Shown piece by piece: positions 34,391-43,247 of a stretch of 56,000 nucleotides of DNA. The DNA is from an uncultured Pelagibacteraceae bacterium (GTDB lineage Bacteria; Pseudomonadota; Alphaproteobacteria; Pelagibacterales; Pelagibacteraceae). Both the position numbers and the translations under genes were made by a program. The notes under the pieces are model-generated. The model did no database searches. It was not told the origin of the DNA and saw only the letters and a program-made list of their open reading frames with translations. Position 1 is the stretch's first letter; the number at the start of each line of letters is the position of its first letter. The DNA lies in the NCBI GenBank assembly GCA_902530215.1, contig CABZZR010000002.1, positions 1-56,000 on the forward strand, given 5' to 3'.

Positions 34391-36346
34391 TTAAAAAAAT
34401 ATATTATTTTTGTTAATAAATTTTTCATTTGCATAATTAATTGCTTCTATAGCTTTACTACCTTTATTTAATTTTACCATTAAGTCACTTATATATTTAG
34501 ATAATCTTTCATTACTTTTAAAATCTCTAAAATTATCTATTTCATCAATTATATTATCCCATGATCCTAGATCGTTTTTATTTTCACTCAGTTTCCACTT
34601 TTTAATTTCTTCCCAAAGTTTATTCCAATCATTAAACACAACATTGAGATTTTTTTTATAAAAAGTGCTTTCGAAATAATGGTAATAATCAAATAATAAT
34701 GTAGGTTTGCCAACCAAAACTGCTTCTAATCCTGCTGTAGCTGATATTAAATGATCATGAACACATATATCAGAAGCGTATGCGGTTTCTGCGGGAATAT
34801 TTTCAAAATTTTTTGAATGTAACTGATGGTGATCTGTATAAACGTGGCACCTACCAGTATTAATTGCTTCAAGCATAAGTTTGTGAACAGGGCCCAATTT
34901 TTCCTTTAATAGCTTAGGTTTTTTAGGTTTTATTATTAAACCCATCCATTCATTTTTAATAAGTTTTGTTAACAAAAACTTATAACCGTTTCTTGAAGGT
35001 TCGTGGCCCAAATCATGACTATTATTGTTGGATGAACCTTGGTCAAAAAAACCTATAACAAATTTAGCTCCGTTTTTTGAAATTTTATCTCTAATTTTTT
35101 TAGCATTATACTTCGCTTTATTAAATTTATAATCACCAACATAACCAGCCTTGATAATATGTTTTAAATTTGAATATTGTGGAAGTAATCTTGTCAATCC
35201 AATTGAAAAAGAGAAAAAAATATTAAAAGTATCTATACCTTGCTGAAAATCATTTTTTTCAAAAAAGGAAATAGAAAATCCTAAAGAAATTCCATCTAAC
35301 TCATTAATAGCACTAGCTGCGGCAGCTGTATGTGGATGTGCAGCAATACCTGAAAGATAAATTTTTGTATTTAGTTTTCTGAACAAACTTTTCCAAAATA
35401 TTTTCTCAAAATTATATTGTGCATATAAATAACTAATTAATAAATTTACGTCATAATTTATTTTAAATTTTAAGTCATATTTTTTATTTTCCAATTTTAC
35501 AAAAAAAACAGGGAATTCTTTAGATTTAAATTTTTTATTTAAATGTATATAATTAATTTTTTTCTTTTTATAGTCTGATATCTCGTGCTGTGTTAACTTG
35601 TGATATTTATCAACATAATAAATATCATTATTATTTATTTCACATTTAGATAATAGTTCGCCGGGTTTATTGATTTGAAATGTGTCTTCAATCACTACGC
35701 TCCGATTAAAACTACCTTTTATTTGATTATTTTTTTTATTATATATTTGACCTCTTATTAAATTTTGAAAAAAACTGAAATGGAGAAAAAATTTTTTTAA
35801 TCCTAGTATGAATTTTTCAATATAGAAAAAATTATTTGAGAATTTTATTTCAATATTTCTATCATTTCCATATTTTTTGAAAAAATCGTCATAAAAACTT
35901 TTGGGTATTAAAAATATTAATTTATTTTTTCTATTATAAAAAATTCTATCTAAAGTACTTATCGAAACTAAAATTTGCTGCGGAAGGTATTTGTTATTTA
36001 TTATTTTTAAATTAGGAAGTATTAATGATAAATAAACCATAAAATATTTATCAAGATTTTGAGAATTTTCGATATTTTGCAAAACTGTATTTATAATATT
36101 TGAAGAAAATTTATATTTTTCTTTTTTTTTAATTTTTGTAAATATTTTAATTCTACTTTCATCTTCTACTTTATTATTATCCCATGTAATTTTTTTAGGA
36201 GATAAATTCATAATTTTTAAAATTTTTATTAAAATTCCTCCAAAAATTGTATAATTAATATAATAAATTTCTTTTCTTTTTATTATATTTCGTAAATAAT
36301 AAAAAATTGTTTTAATAGTAAAAAGCTCTATTACAATGATATCCAT
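34391..36346 (-). CDS. Large putative surface-polysaccharide transferase (GT-B-like), unassigned family
   Basis: 651 residues, very Asn/Lys/Ile rich. The N-terminal half has no recognisable motif. The C-terminal half shows IYLSGIAAHPHTAAAASAIN, FVIGFFDQGSSNNNSHDLGH, GLIIKPKKPKLLKEKLG and CVHDHLISATAGLEAVLVGKPTLLFDYY. The last resembles the donor-phosphate-binding loop (S/TxxxLEAxxxGKPxL) of GT-B polysaccharide transferases. It is similar in plan, but not obviously in sequence, to the two large proteins at 22343 and 24124. A 73-base gap of mostly pyrimidine-rich tract separates it from the SGNH gene. Confidence 0.55.
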   Translation of the reverse strand: MDIIVIELFTIKTIFYYLRNIIKRKEIYYINYTIFGGILIKILKIMNLSPKKITWDNNKVEDESRIKIFTKIKKKEKYKFSSNIINTVLQNIENSQNLDKYFMVYLSLILPNLKIINNKYLPQQILVSISTLDRIFYNRKNKLIFLIPKSFYDDFFKKYGNDRNIEIKFSNNFFYIEKFILGLKKFFLHFSFFQNLIRGQIYNKKNNQIKGSFNRSVVIEDTFQINKPGELLSKCEINNNDIYYVDKYHKLTQHEISDYKKKKINYIHLNKKFKSKEFPVFFVKLENKKYDLKFKINYDVNLLISYLYAQYNFEKIFWKSLFRKLNTKIYLSGIAAHPHTAAAASAINELDGISLGFSISFFEKNDFQQGIDTFNIFFSFSIGLTRLLPQYSNLKHIIKAGYVGDYKFNKAKYNAKKIRDKISKNGAKFVIGFFDQGSSNNNSHDLGHEPSRNGYKFLLTKLIKNEWMGLIIKPKKPKLLKEKLGPVHKLMLEAINTGRCHVYTDHHQLHSKNFENIPAETAYASDICVHDHLISATAGLEAVLVGKPTLLFDYYHYFESTFYKKNLNVVFNDWNKLWEEIKKWKLSENKNDLGSWDNIIDEIDNFRDFKSNERLSKYISDLMVKLNKGSKAIEAINYANEKFINKNNIFF

Positions 36347-36367
36347 CTCTTAAATTATAGTTAAATT

Positions 36368-37324
36368 TTATTTTGGTTTTATTGTTTTGTTATATGATTT
36401 TCCAATTACTTTTTTTGATTCATATATTGAAAGCTCTTTTGCTAATTTTAGTATTTTTTTTGAAAGAAAGATTTTTTTATATTTATACATTGAACTGTCA
36501 AACCAAGAGCCAGCGAAATGAAGAAAATAATTATTCATTAATGAAGCTTCGATACAGTTAATTATTAAACTTTTTTTATTGTTTTTTTTCTCATATAAAA
36601 AAGGATACTTCGCGCTTATTTCATACGACCAAATTGCTTGGAATCGATAGTCTAACCATTGAACTATTTTGCTTTTTTGAACGTGATAACTAAAATGGGT
36701 ATTATCTCCATTATCTGTTATTGATTTTACGTTTTTTGAATATTTAAAAAACCAACTTTTCATTAGCTGAGAATGCTTTTTTACATTAAACATGATTAAC
36801 CCAGCACACGCTTCATCTTTTTGTACCTTAAAATTATGATATTTATACACTTGTCTAGTAGTAAACAAGATACTTGAATCCAGGGGATATGTTTTTTTAT
36901 AAAATTTTTTTCTATAGAAAGAAATTCTTTTTTGTGTCCCAAGCCATGGATAGGGCATATTAAATCTTGTAGAAGTAGTTGCAATTTTTTTTGTATTATG
37001 CTTTTTAAAAATATTAGGAGAAAATGGATTAATTAATATATCTGCATCTACCAAGCAAACATTTTTAATAAACTTAAAATTTTTTAAAAAATAATCACCC
37101 ACTAAGTATTTTTGCCACGTTGCTTTTTTCCAATATAAATTTTCTTTATCTATTAAGTAATCTTTTATAATAATTAATCCAATTGAATTTTTTTTACAAT
37201 ATAATTTCCATGAAGGGTAAGCAAATTTTGTCCAAATTTGTTCGTATCGTTTTCCAATAACTATTGTTGCAATATAGTTGCTACAATTCTTCGGTTTATA
37301 TTTAATTTCTAATTTTTTTTTCAT
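36368..37324 (-). CDS. Putative glycosyltransferase with GT-A DxD motif
   Basis: 318 residues, basic and soluble. The only strong landmark is KNVCLVDADILINPFSPNIF near residue 105: a hydrophobic strand ending in Asp-x-Asp, as in GT-A enzymes of the galactosyl/mannosyl (GMA12-like) type. Further conserved-looking parts are DEACAGLIMFNVKKHS and NYFLHFAGSWFDSS near the end. These would fit acceptor and nucleotide binding. No family can be named with confidence. It is followed in the operon by an unassigned large transferase and preceded by a SPASM radical SAM protein with a 9-base gap. Confidence 0.6.
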   Translation of the reverse strand: MKKKLEIKYKPKNCSNYIATIVIGKRYEQIWTKFAYPSWKLYCKKNSIGLIIIKDYLIDKENLYWKKATWQKYLVGDYFLKNFKFIKNVCLVDADILINPFSPNIFKKHNTKKIATTSTRFNMPYPWLGTQKRISFYRKKFYKKTYPLDSSILFTTRQVYKYHNFKVQKDEACAGLIMFNVKKHSQLMKSWFFKYSKNVKSITDNGDNTHFSYHVQKSKIVQWLDYRFQAIWSYEISAKYPFLYEKKNNKKSLIINCIEASLMNNYFLHFAGSWFDSSMYKYKKIFLSKKILKLAKELSIYESKKVIGKSYNKTIKPK

Positions 37325-37333
37325 TTAAATAGA

Positions 37334-38335
37334 TTATATAGATTTATAAAATTCACATCTGGAGCAGGGACTAAAATTACCTTTAAAAAAATTCTTTTCC
37401 TCATTTTCATAATTTTTTTTATAAAATAATTTTTTATGCATATATATATTTTCTAAATTTTCATTGATTAAAGATCCTGAAATATACTCCAATGAGTAAT
37501 CACAACAACACATGGCGAGCGATGCGTCTGGCAACATGACTCCTTGTCCCAATCTTCCCCAAGAACAATAATAAAGTTTATCATTATTTTTATTGTTTTT
37601 ACTATTTCTTTCATTCATTTTAAAACTTTCCATTTTTTCAACTTGCCCCGCTCTACTAACTAAATGTTTTCTTATATCAATTTGTGAGTTGTCCAAAACT
37701 TTCTCATGTAGAAGCTGATCTATCAACTTCCTTACATTTTTATGAAAATCATTTCCTATAACCATCACATCTAAATTTTTTTTATTTAAGAAAGATGATT
37801 GAAATCTAATAGCTTTTTCTAATCCTTTAATATAATTATCATCTACTTTTAACTTCATTAAATTTTCATCATCCGGCAAGTGAAAATTAATCGATTTAAA
37901 AACTTTTGAATATGAAAGGTATTCAATACTCTTTTGTCTTCCAAACATTGTAGTTCCTAGATGTTGCTGATACCCCATGACTTTAAGATAATCTGCCATT
38001 TTTGAAAAGTCTTTGTGATGAAGAGCCTCGCTATAACCTGTCCAATGAATAGTATAATCTTTTGGAACATTGACTATTGCTTTTTTAAAAATTTCGAAAT
38101 CCATTGTAACTGGTAAACTTTTGCCTTGCGTTTTGTATTGAGTCTGCGGACAATAGGAACACATCATTGCACAGCCTACAGTAGTAGTGATTTCAATTTT
38201 CTTATTTAATTTACTTTTGTGTGACCAGTTCCTTTTTGATAGCCATCTAGAAATAGAAGGATCGAATTCTTTAGAAAAAAATTTTCTAAATAAATATATA
38301 AATTTAAAAATTAAAATTTTTTTTATATTAAACAT
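37334..38335 (-). CDS. Radical SAM protein with SPASM-like C-terminal cysteines
   Basis: 333 residues. The radical SAM motif is TTTVGCAMMCSYCPQTQ with Cys55-x3-Cys59-x2-Cys62. The C-terminal region has CSWGRLGQGVMLPDASLAMCCCDY and later SPCSRCEF, a cluster suited to a second iron-sulfur centre (SPASM/Twitch). SPASM enzymes modify peptides, or carbohydrates in the aminoglycoside/sugar-dehydrogenase branch. Within a glycan island a sugar oxidation or epimerisation role is a reasonable guess. It overlaps the start of the phosphatase-superfamily gene's 3' end by 8 bases, indicating co-expression. Confidence 0.85.
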   Translation of the reverse strand: MFNIKKILIFKFIYLFRKFFSKEFDPSISRWLSKRNWSHKSKLNKKIEITTTVGCAMMCSYCPQTQYKTQGKSLPVTMDFEIFKKAIVNVPKDYTIHWTGYSEALHHKDFSKMADYLKVMGYQQHLGTTMFGRQKSIEYLSYSKVFKSINFHLPDDENLMKLKVDDNYIKGLEKAIRFQSSFLNKKNLDVMVIGNDFHKNVRKLIDQLLHEKVLDNSQIDIRKHLVSRAGQVEKMESFKMNERNSKNNKNNDKLYYCSWGRLGQGVMLPDASLAMCCCDYSLEYISGSLINENLENIYMHKKLFYKKNYENEEKNFFKGNFSPCSRCEFYKSI

Positions 38336-39710
38336 GTTTAAAGATATTTGGATAAATAAAGTCTATTTTTCTACGGTGCTCAAAAGTTTTGATATAATTA
38401 ATTTTCTCTTTTTTGTATAAATTATAGTCCTCTTGTGAAATGTTATTAATAATATCTTCTTTAGGGCATAACACTAAATTTTCTATATTTTCTGAATTCT
38501 TTAATCTAATTTCAATTTTTTTATTTTTGTTAAACATTTTAATTTGGCCAAATTTGTATTTAGCTTGATTAAGCTCGGAAAATATAAATCTTTCTTTTGA
38601 CGTGGGTTTAAGAAGATTTATATTATATCCATTATCTTTATATTCGCCGCGGATAATGCCTAGTGCTGTCTCAAAAAAATCAACGTGAGAGGTAAATTCA
38701 TTGCAATCACCAATTAAATTTAATTTGTTGCGGATTTCGTCATCAAATGAAAATACAGATAAAGGTATATGAGTCATATCCTCACAAAGTGGGCCCTGCT
38801 CATCAATAATTCTTTGGGGAATGGTTCCTAAGTTTCCATGATCTGAGGACATAAAAATTATCGTATCTTTGGCATAATTGTTTTTAATAAAATCAAGTAA
38901 TTGGTTAATTGAAAAATCTAAATATTTATGAGCATCTATCATATATCCAATAAATTCTTGACGAAGATCTTCGTTTTCCCAACAACTTTTATAAAAACCA
39001 GGATACTTTTCTGGGCTTAACAAAGGACCAAGTGGGTTTCTAACTCTTTCTTTTAAATTAACATCTGCAAATTTTTTAAATGTTTCTCTATTTCTTATTA
39101 AAGTAGAGGGCTTTAGGTGAAGTCTAGCAAATCTTCTGGGTATTTTATAAAAAATATTTTTTGGCGTGTACAAAAATTTCCAAAGTAAAGGAAATTTTTT
39201 TTTAGTTACTTTGTTATATGGGGTATCATATGGTTCGTGTGCATCAAAATTATGAAGAATCATAAAATGATTATTTTTATAATTCTTGGCAATTTTATCT
39301 TTAAAAATTTCATTACATTTTTCTCCTGGAACAAAATAATCAGCTGAAGAAGGAGAATAAAAGGTAAGATCATTAAATTGGCCTTTATAATTTGGTTTTT
39401 CATTTCTTGTAAATGGACCTGAGAGACCCACATAAGAACTTGAATAATTAAATTGATTAATAATTTTTTGCAGGTATCCGTATTTATTTACCTCCCAACT
39501 CTGTTTTCCACCCACTTTTTGAACTAGAGATGGAAAAATTCCACTTAATAATGTGGCAAAATTTCCCTCGGTGTTATGAGTCACAGAATAATGATTATGA
39601 AAGTTTAAAAACTCTTTTTTCTTTTCTGCTAAGTTTGGCATAATTTTATCACTATTTAGCCAAGAATATTTGTAGGAAACTGCATCTAATACAAGATAAA
39701 TAATTTTCAT
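38328..39710 (-). CDS. Sulfatase/alkaline-phosphatase-superfamily protein
   Basis: 460 residues. The metal-binding N-terminus KIIYLVLDAVSYKYSWL, YSVTHNTEGNFATLLSGIFPS with a Thr where phosphotransferases have their nucleophile (no Cys-x-Pro-x-Arg sulfatase signature), HFMILHNFDAHEPYDTP and IIFMSSDHGNLGT with the C-terminal Asp-His pair are all visible. No signal peptide or membrane spans are seen, which argues against a typical EptA-like phosphoethanolamine transferase and suggests a cytoplasmic or unusually exported protein. It may transfer or remove a phosphoryl substituent. Reaction unproven. Confidence 0.8.
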   Translation of the reverse strand: MKIIYLVLDAVSYKYSWLNSDKIMPNLAEKKKEFLNFHNHYSVTHNTEGNFATLLSGIFPSLVQKVGGKQSWEVNKYGYLQKIINQFNYSSSYVGLSGPFTRNEKPNYKGQFNDLTFYSPSSADYFVPGEKCNEIFKDKIAKNYKNNHFMILHNFDAHEPYDTPYNKVTKKKFPLLWKFLYTPKNIFYKIPRRFARLHLKPSTLIRNRETFKKFADVNLKERVRNPLGPLLSPEKYPGFYKSCWENEDLRQEFIGYMIDAHKYLDFSINQLLDFIKNNYAKDTIIFMSSDHGNLGTIPQRIIDEQGPLCEDMTHIPLSVFSFDDEIRNKLNLIGDCNEFTSHVDFFETALGIIRGEYKDNGYNINLLKPTSKERFIFSELNQAKYKFGQIKMFNKNKKIEIRLKNSENIENLVLCPKEDIINNISQEDYNLYKKEKINYIKTFEHRRKIDFIYPNIFKHV

Positions 39711-39720
39711 TTTAATATTT

Positions 39721-41487
39721 TTATTTAATTTGGGTTACTTTCGAGTTTTCTAATTTGTAAATATGATCACAAAACCTCGTTAAATTTAAATTATGGGTTA
39801 TTAATATAATTGTTTTTTTACCTTTTAAACTGTTAACAGATTTATTAATTTCATCTTCTAAATCATTATCTAGTGAACTAGTTGCCTCATCTAAAACCAA
39901 TATATCTCTATCATGGAAAAGTGCTCTGGATAAAACTAATCTTTGTCTTTGACCTCCAGAAATTGTTACACCCCTTTCTCCAATAACTGTTTCTAAGCCA
40001 TCTGGCAATTCATTAATAAATTTATCTAATCTAGAAAGTTGAATTGCATCATTTAATTTTTTGAAATTTGATTTATCGTTGCGAATATTCTTGCTTAAAT
40101 TAAAATCTAATGTTATGTTATTTAATATTGTGTCATTAAAAAGAAATTTATCTTGTGGCAAGTAATAAACTTTTTTATACCAACTATTAAGATCATTATT
40201 TATTTCAAATTTATCGTTAAATAATATTTGTCCCTGATTAGACTTGATGAGTCCTAAAAATAAATCTAGTAAGGTAGTTTTTCCGGATCCAGACTTACCG
40301 ATAAAAGCTACACTTTTTCCTTTTTCTATAATAAAATTCATTTCGGTTAGCACGGGCTTACTGGGATCGGAATAAGAAAATGAAACGTTTTTAAATGATA
40401 AATTTTCAAATTTTTCTTTAAAATCATTTTTATTGTTGGGGTTTAATTTTGTGTAATTATGTCTTGATATATCCTTGTAAATATTACTCGTAGCTTTTCT
40501 ACCAGATAACATTACACCTAGAAGAGTATTAATAGCAGCAAACGATGGTATTAGTCTTAACGATGCAAAACCAAAAATAGCTAAATTAGAGAAAAAATAT
40601 CCAGATGTAACAACGTTTGAATAGTAGTAGTAAATTGAAAAACTGATTACCAAAGTTACACATAAAAATTCGATTATATATCTTGGGGCAAAAGAAAGAG
40701 TTTCTTTTAAACTATAAACATTAATTAGGGCAAAAGCATTTTTTTTAAATTTATCATGGAAAAAATTTTTTTTTTCATTTATTGTAATTTCTTTAAAACC
40801 CTCCATACCTTCTTTAACAGCTTCAATTTGATTTTTGGTAGAGGTAATTACTGCTTCTCCTAATTTTATTATTCTTTTTTTAAAAATTGCAATATAAAGA
40901 AAAACAAAGGCAGAAAAAAACATTACTGCAGCAAATAAAGCTAGACCTTGATGAATAGATAAAAAAACAACAATTGCCAAAACTATTGTGCTCTCAACCA
41001 TAATTCTAAGATAACTCATAGTTACATTTGAATAACCGGATACATTATGATGAACACTTTGGAGAAATTCAGCAGTATTTCTTCCAACATATTCTTTGTA
41101 AGGAATTGATTGAAACATTTTTAATAATTTTGTTCCTAGAGTTGCTGAAGTCTCGTACTTTATATTGATTAGTAAATAATAAATCCAAATTACTAAGATA
41201 GTTTTTAATAAAAAAATGAAGAAAATTAAAAGTGTGATAGTTAAAACTAAGTCACTTTGAATTAAAAATTGAATTTTACCAATTAAACTTTGTAAAAAAG
41301 TATTTTCTAGTAAAAGGCTACTTTCATCTTTATTTACCATTAAATTAGCAAATGGCCCTATTATTGTTAAGCCAATATAATCCATTAATGAGGATATCAA
41401 ACCCAAAAAAACAAATATCAATATTTTAATTTTTTTTAGGGGAAATAAAAAAAATATCTCTCGTGTAAATTTTATCCAAAATGACAT
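39721..41487 (-). CDS. ABC transporter (half-size exporter), PglK/MsbA-like flippase
   Basis: 588 residues: six membrane spans in the first 320, then an ATPase. Walker A is FIGKSGSGKTTLLDLF, the Q-loop region is VYYLPQDKFLFNDTI, the ABC signature is ISGGQRQRLVLSRAL near residue 510, Walker B is DILVLDEATSSLD near 530, and the switch His is in IILITHNLN. PglK-like half-transporters flip undecaprenyl-diphosphate-linked oligosaccharides. As no Wzx flippase is found in the window, this is the best candidate for moving the finished unit across the inner membrane. It lies one base after the glucuronate epimerase gene. Confidence 0.92.
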   Translation of the reverse strand: MSFWIKFTREIFFLFPLKKIKILIFVFLGLISSLMDYIGLTIIGPFANLMVNKDESSLLLENTFLQSLIGKIQFLIQSDLVLTITLLIFFIFLLKTILVIWIYYLLINIKYETSATLGTKLLKMFQSIPYKEYVGRNTAEFLQSVHHNVSGYSNVTMSYLRIMVESTIVLAIVVFLSIHQGLALFAAVMFFSAFVFLYIAIFKKRIIKLGEAVITSTKNQIEAVKEGMEGFKEITINEKKNFFHDKFKKNAFALINVYSLKETLSFAPRYIIEFLCVTLVISFSIYYYYSNVVTSGYFFSNLAIFGFASLRLIPSFAAINTLLGVMLSGRKATSNIYKDISRHNYTKLNPNNKNDFKEKFENLSFKNVSFSYSDPSKPVLTEMNFIIEKGKSVAFIGKSGSGKTTLLDLFLGLIKSNQGQILFNDKFEINNDLNSWYKKVYYLPQDKFLFNDTILNNITLDFNLSKNIRNDKSNFKKLNDAIQLSRLDKFINELPDGLETVIGERGVTISGGQRQRLVLSRALFHDRDILVLDEATSSLDNDLEDEINKSVNSLKGKKTIILITHNLNLTRFCDHIYKLENSKVTQIK

Positions 41488-41488
41488 A

Positions 41489-42457
41489 TTACTTGTAAAA
41501 ATCTAAGTACCATTCTACAAATTTCTTAATACCTAAATTTATGTTAGTTGTTGGTTCGTAATTTTTTATTATTTTTTTTGTTTCTTTTAAACTAGCATAA
41601 GTTTTGATGACATCTCCCTTTTGCAAATTTAGTAATTTTTTTTTTGCTTTTAAACCTAGAATTTTTTCAATAATTTTTACATATTTTTTTAAACTTACAG
41701 GGTTTGAGCTTCCAATATTTAAGACTCTAAATGGGATTTTTTTATTAGGAATTTTTTTTATAATATCTTTTATTGCAAATACAACATGATCAACATAAGT
41801 AAAATCTCTATGATGATTTCCTTTGTTAAAAAGATAAATATTTTTTTTATTTTTAATTTTTTTTACGAATTGAAATAAAGACATATCTGGTCTACCAAAG
41901 GGGCCGTAAACTGTAAATAATCGCAAAACAGTTATTGGTAACTTATACAAACTACTATACGAATGACCCATTACTTCATTTGATTTTTTTGTAGCAGCAT
42001 AAAATGATACTGGAAAATCAGATGAAAAATTTTCTTTTAGAGGAAAAGATTTATTCATGCCATAAACTGAACTTGATGATGAAAAAATTAAATGTTTAAC
42101 TTTAGTATTTTTACAGCCCTCTAAAATATTATAAAAACCCACTAAATTAGACCTTACGTATTGGTCCGGATTATCGATGGAGTATCTGACGCCCGCTTGT
42201 GCCGCCAAATGAATAACATAATGATATTTTTCCTTTTTAAAATTTGTTAGTAATTTTTTTTTATTAAAAACATCTATTTTATAAAATTTGAATTTTGAAT
42301 ATTTTTTTAAAATTTCAAGTCTTCTTTTTTTTAAATCTACATCATAATATTTATTAAGATTGTCAATGCCATATACATTTTGGCCGCTTGATAAAAGCAA
42401 TTTAGATAGATGGAATCCAATAAAACCTGCACACCCTGTTACTAAGATTTTTGTCAT
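41489..42457 (-). CDS. UDP-glucuronate 4-epimerase-like SDR
   Basis: A 322-residue extended SDR: ILVTGCAGFIGFHLSKLLL, VYGIDNLNKYYDVDLK (the NxYYxxxLK stretch is typical of the CapI/GAE group), HLAAQAGVRYSIDNPDQYV, FSSSSSVYG, YAATKKSNEVM (Tyr/Lys pair), LRLFTVYGPFGRPDM and HRDFTYVDHVV. It converts UDP-glucuronate to UDP-galacturonate in the cytoplasm. No UDP-glucose dehydrogenase (Ugd) is in the window to supply the substrate, so that step must be encoded elsewhere. Confidence 0.9.
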   Translation of the reverse strand: MTKILVTGCAGFIGFHLSKLLLSSGQNVYGIDNLNKYYDVDLKKRRLEILKKYSKFKFYKIDVFNKKKLLTNFKKEKYHYVIHLAAQAGVRYSIDNPDQYVRSNLVGFYNILEGCKNTKVKHLIFSSSSSVYGMNKSFPLKENFSSDFPVSFYAATKKSNEVMGHSYSSLYKLPITVLRLFTVYGPFGRPDMSLFQFVKKIKNKKNIYLFNKGNHHRDFTYVDHVVFAIKDIIKKIPNKKIPFRVLNIGSSNPVSLKKYVKIIEKILGLKAKKKLLNLQKGDVIKTYASLKETKKIIKNYEPTTNINLGIKKFVEWYLDFYK

Positions 42458-42491
42458 TTTTAATTAAATTAAAATTTGATTTGAAATAGAC

Positions 42492-43247
42492 TCAGAGACT
42501 CCAACCATCATCAACCACTAGGTTTTGGCCGTTAATAAACTTTGAGTTATCTGATAATAAAAATAGAACTGTGCCATTTAAATCATCCGAATCTAATAAA
42601 CCCTTTGAGGTACATGACTTGCGATAACTTTTTTTAAATATTGAATCCTGGTTATCTCTGATTCCTCCGGGACTTACACAATTAACTCTAATATTTTTAT
42701 TTTTATAATATTTTGCAAGATAGGAAGTTATAGATATAACTCCTGACTTCACTGCACTATATTCAATAGGTGATGACATTTTTGTATTTTTATAATGTTC
42801 AAATTTTGGCGCTGCCAAGCCTTGAATTGAAGAAATATGAATTAGGTTCCCCTTTTTCCTTTTAGAAAAGTATTTCATAAATACTTGTGAAAAAATTATA
42901 GCCCCACCTAGTTGTTTTGTAATATCCTCATTGAGATGTTCAGCTTTTAAATTTTCAAATTTGGTCCCCCACTTTTTAGATCGTGGGTAAGCACAATGTA
43001 TTGCAGCATCTATTTTTTTAAACTTTTTTTTACCGTTATAAATAAAGTTATCAATATTTTTTTTACTAGTTAGATCGCCATGAAAAAAGAGGCAGTTCTT
43101 TCCTAATTTTTTTGCTAATTTTTTCCCTTGTGAAATATTAGCATCACCTAAAATAACTTTTCCATTATTTTTTATTACTGATTTGGCTAATGAATAACCA
43201 ATCTTTCCAGCACCACCACTAATCGCAACTACAAAATTTTTAAGCAT
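42492..43247 (-). CDS. ptmA: SDR-family oxidoreductase, PtmA-like
   Basis: 251 residues from the ATG at 43247, which overlaps the upstream stop; a reading extended to 43307 lacks family residues in the added part. Classical SDR features: VVAISGGAGKIGYSLAKSVI, HCAYPRSKKWG, NLIHISSIQGLAA, YSAVKSGVISIT with Tyr-x3-Lys, VNCVSPGG and FINGQNLVVDDGWSL. In Campylobacter the ptm/leg locus has an SDR (PtmA) after the CMP-legionaminate synthetase (PtmB/LegF), and the same order is seen here. PtmA is thought to help form GlcN-1-phosphate or a modified legionaminate. The exact reaction is uncertain. Confidence 0.8.
   Translation of the reverse strand: MLKNFVVAISGGAGKIGYSLAKSVIKNNGKVILGDANISQGKKLAKKLGKNCLFFHGDLTSKKNIDNFIYNGKKKFKKIDAAIHCAYPRSKKWGTKFENLKAEHLNEDITKQLGGAIIFSQVFMKYFSKRKKGNLIHISSIQGLAAPKFEHYKNTKMSSPIEYSAVKSGVISITSYLAKYYKNKNIRVNCVSPGGIRDNQDSIFKKSYRKSCTSKGLLDSDDLNGTVLFLLSDNSKFINGQNLVVDDGWSL

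Noticed and set aside
38328-39710. A true sulfatase
   Set aside because: The Cys/Ser-x-Pro-x-Arg formylglycine signature is missing; the nucleophile position has Thr, as in phospho-transferases.
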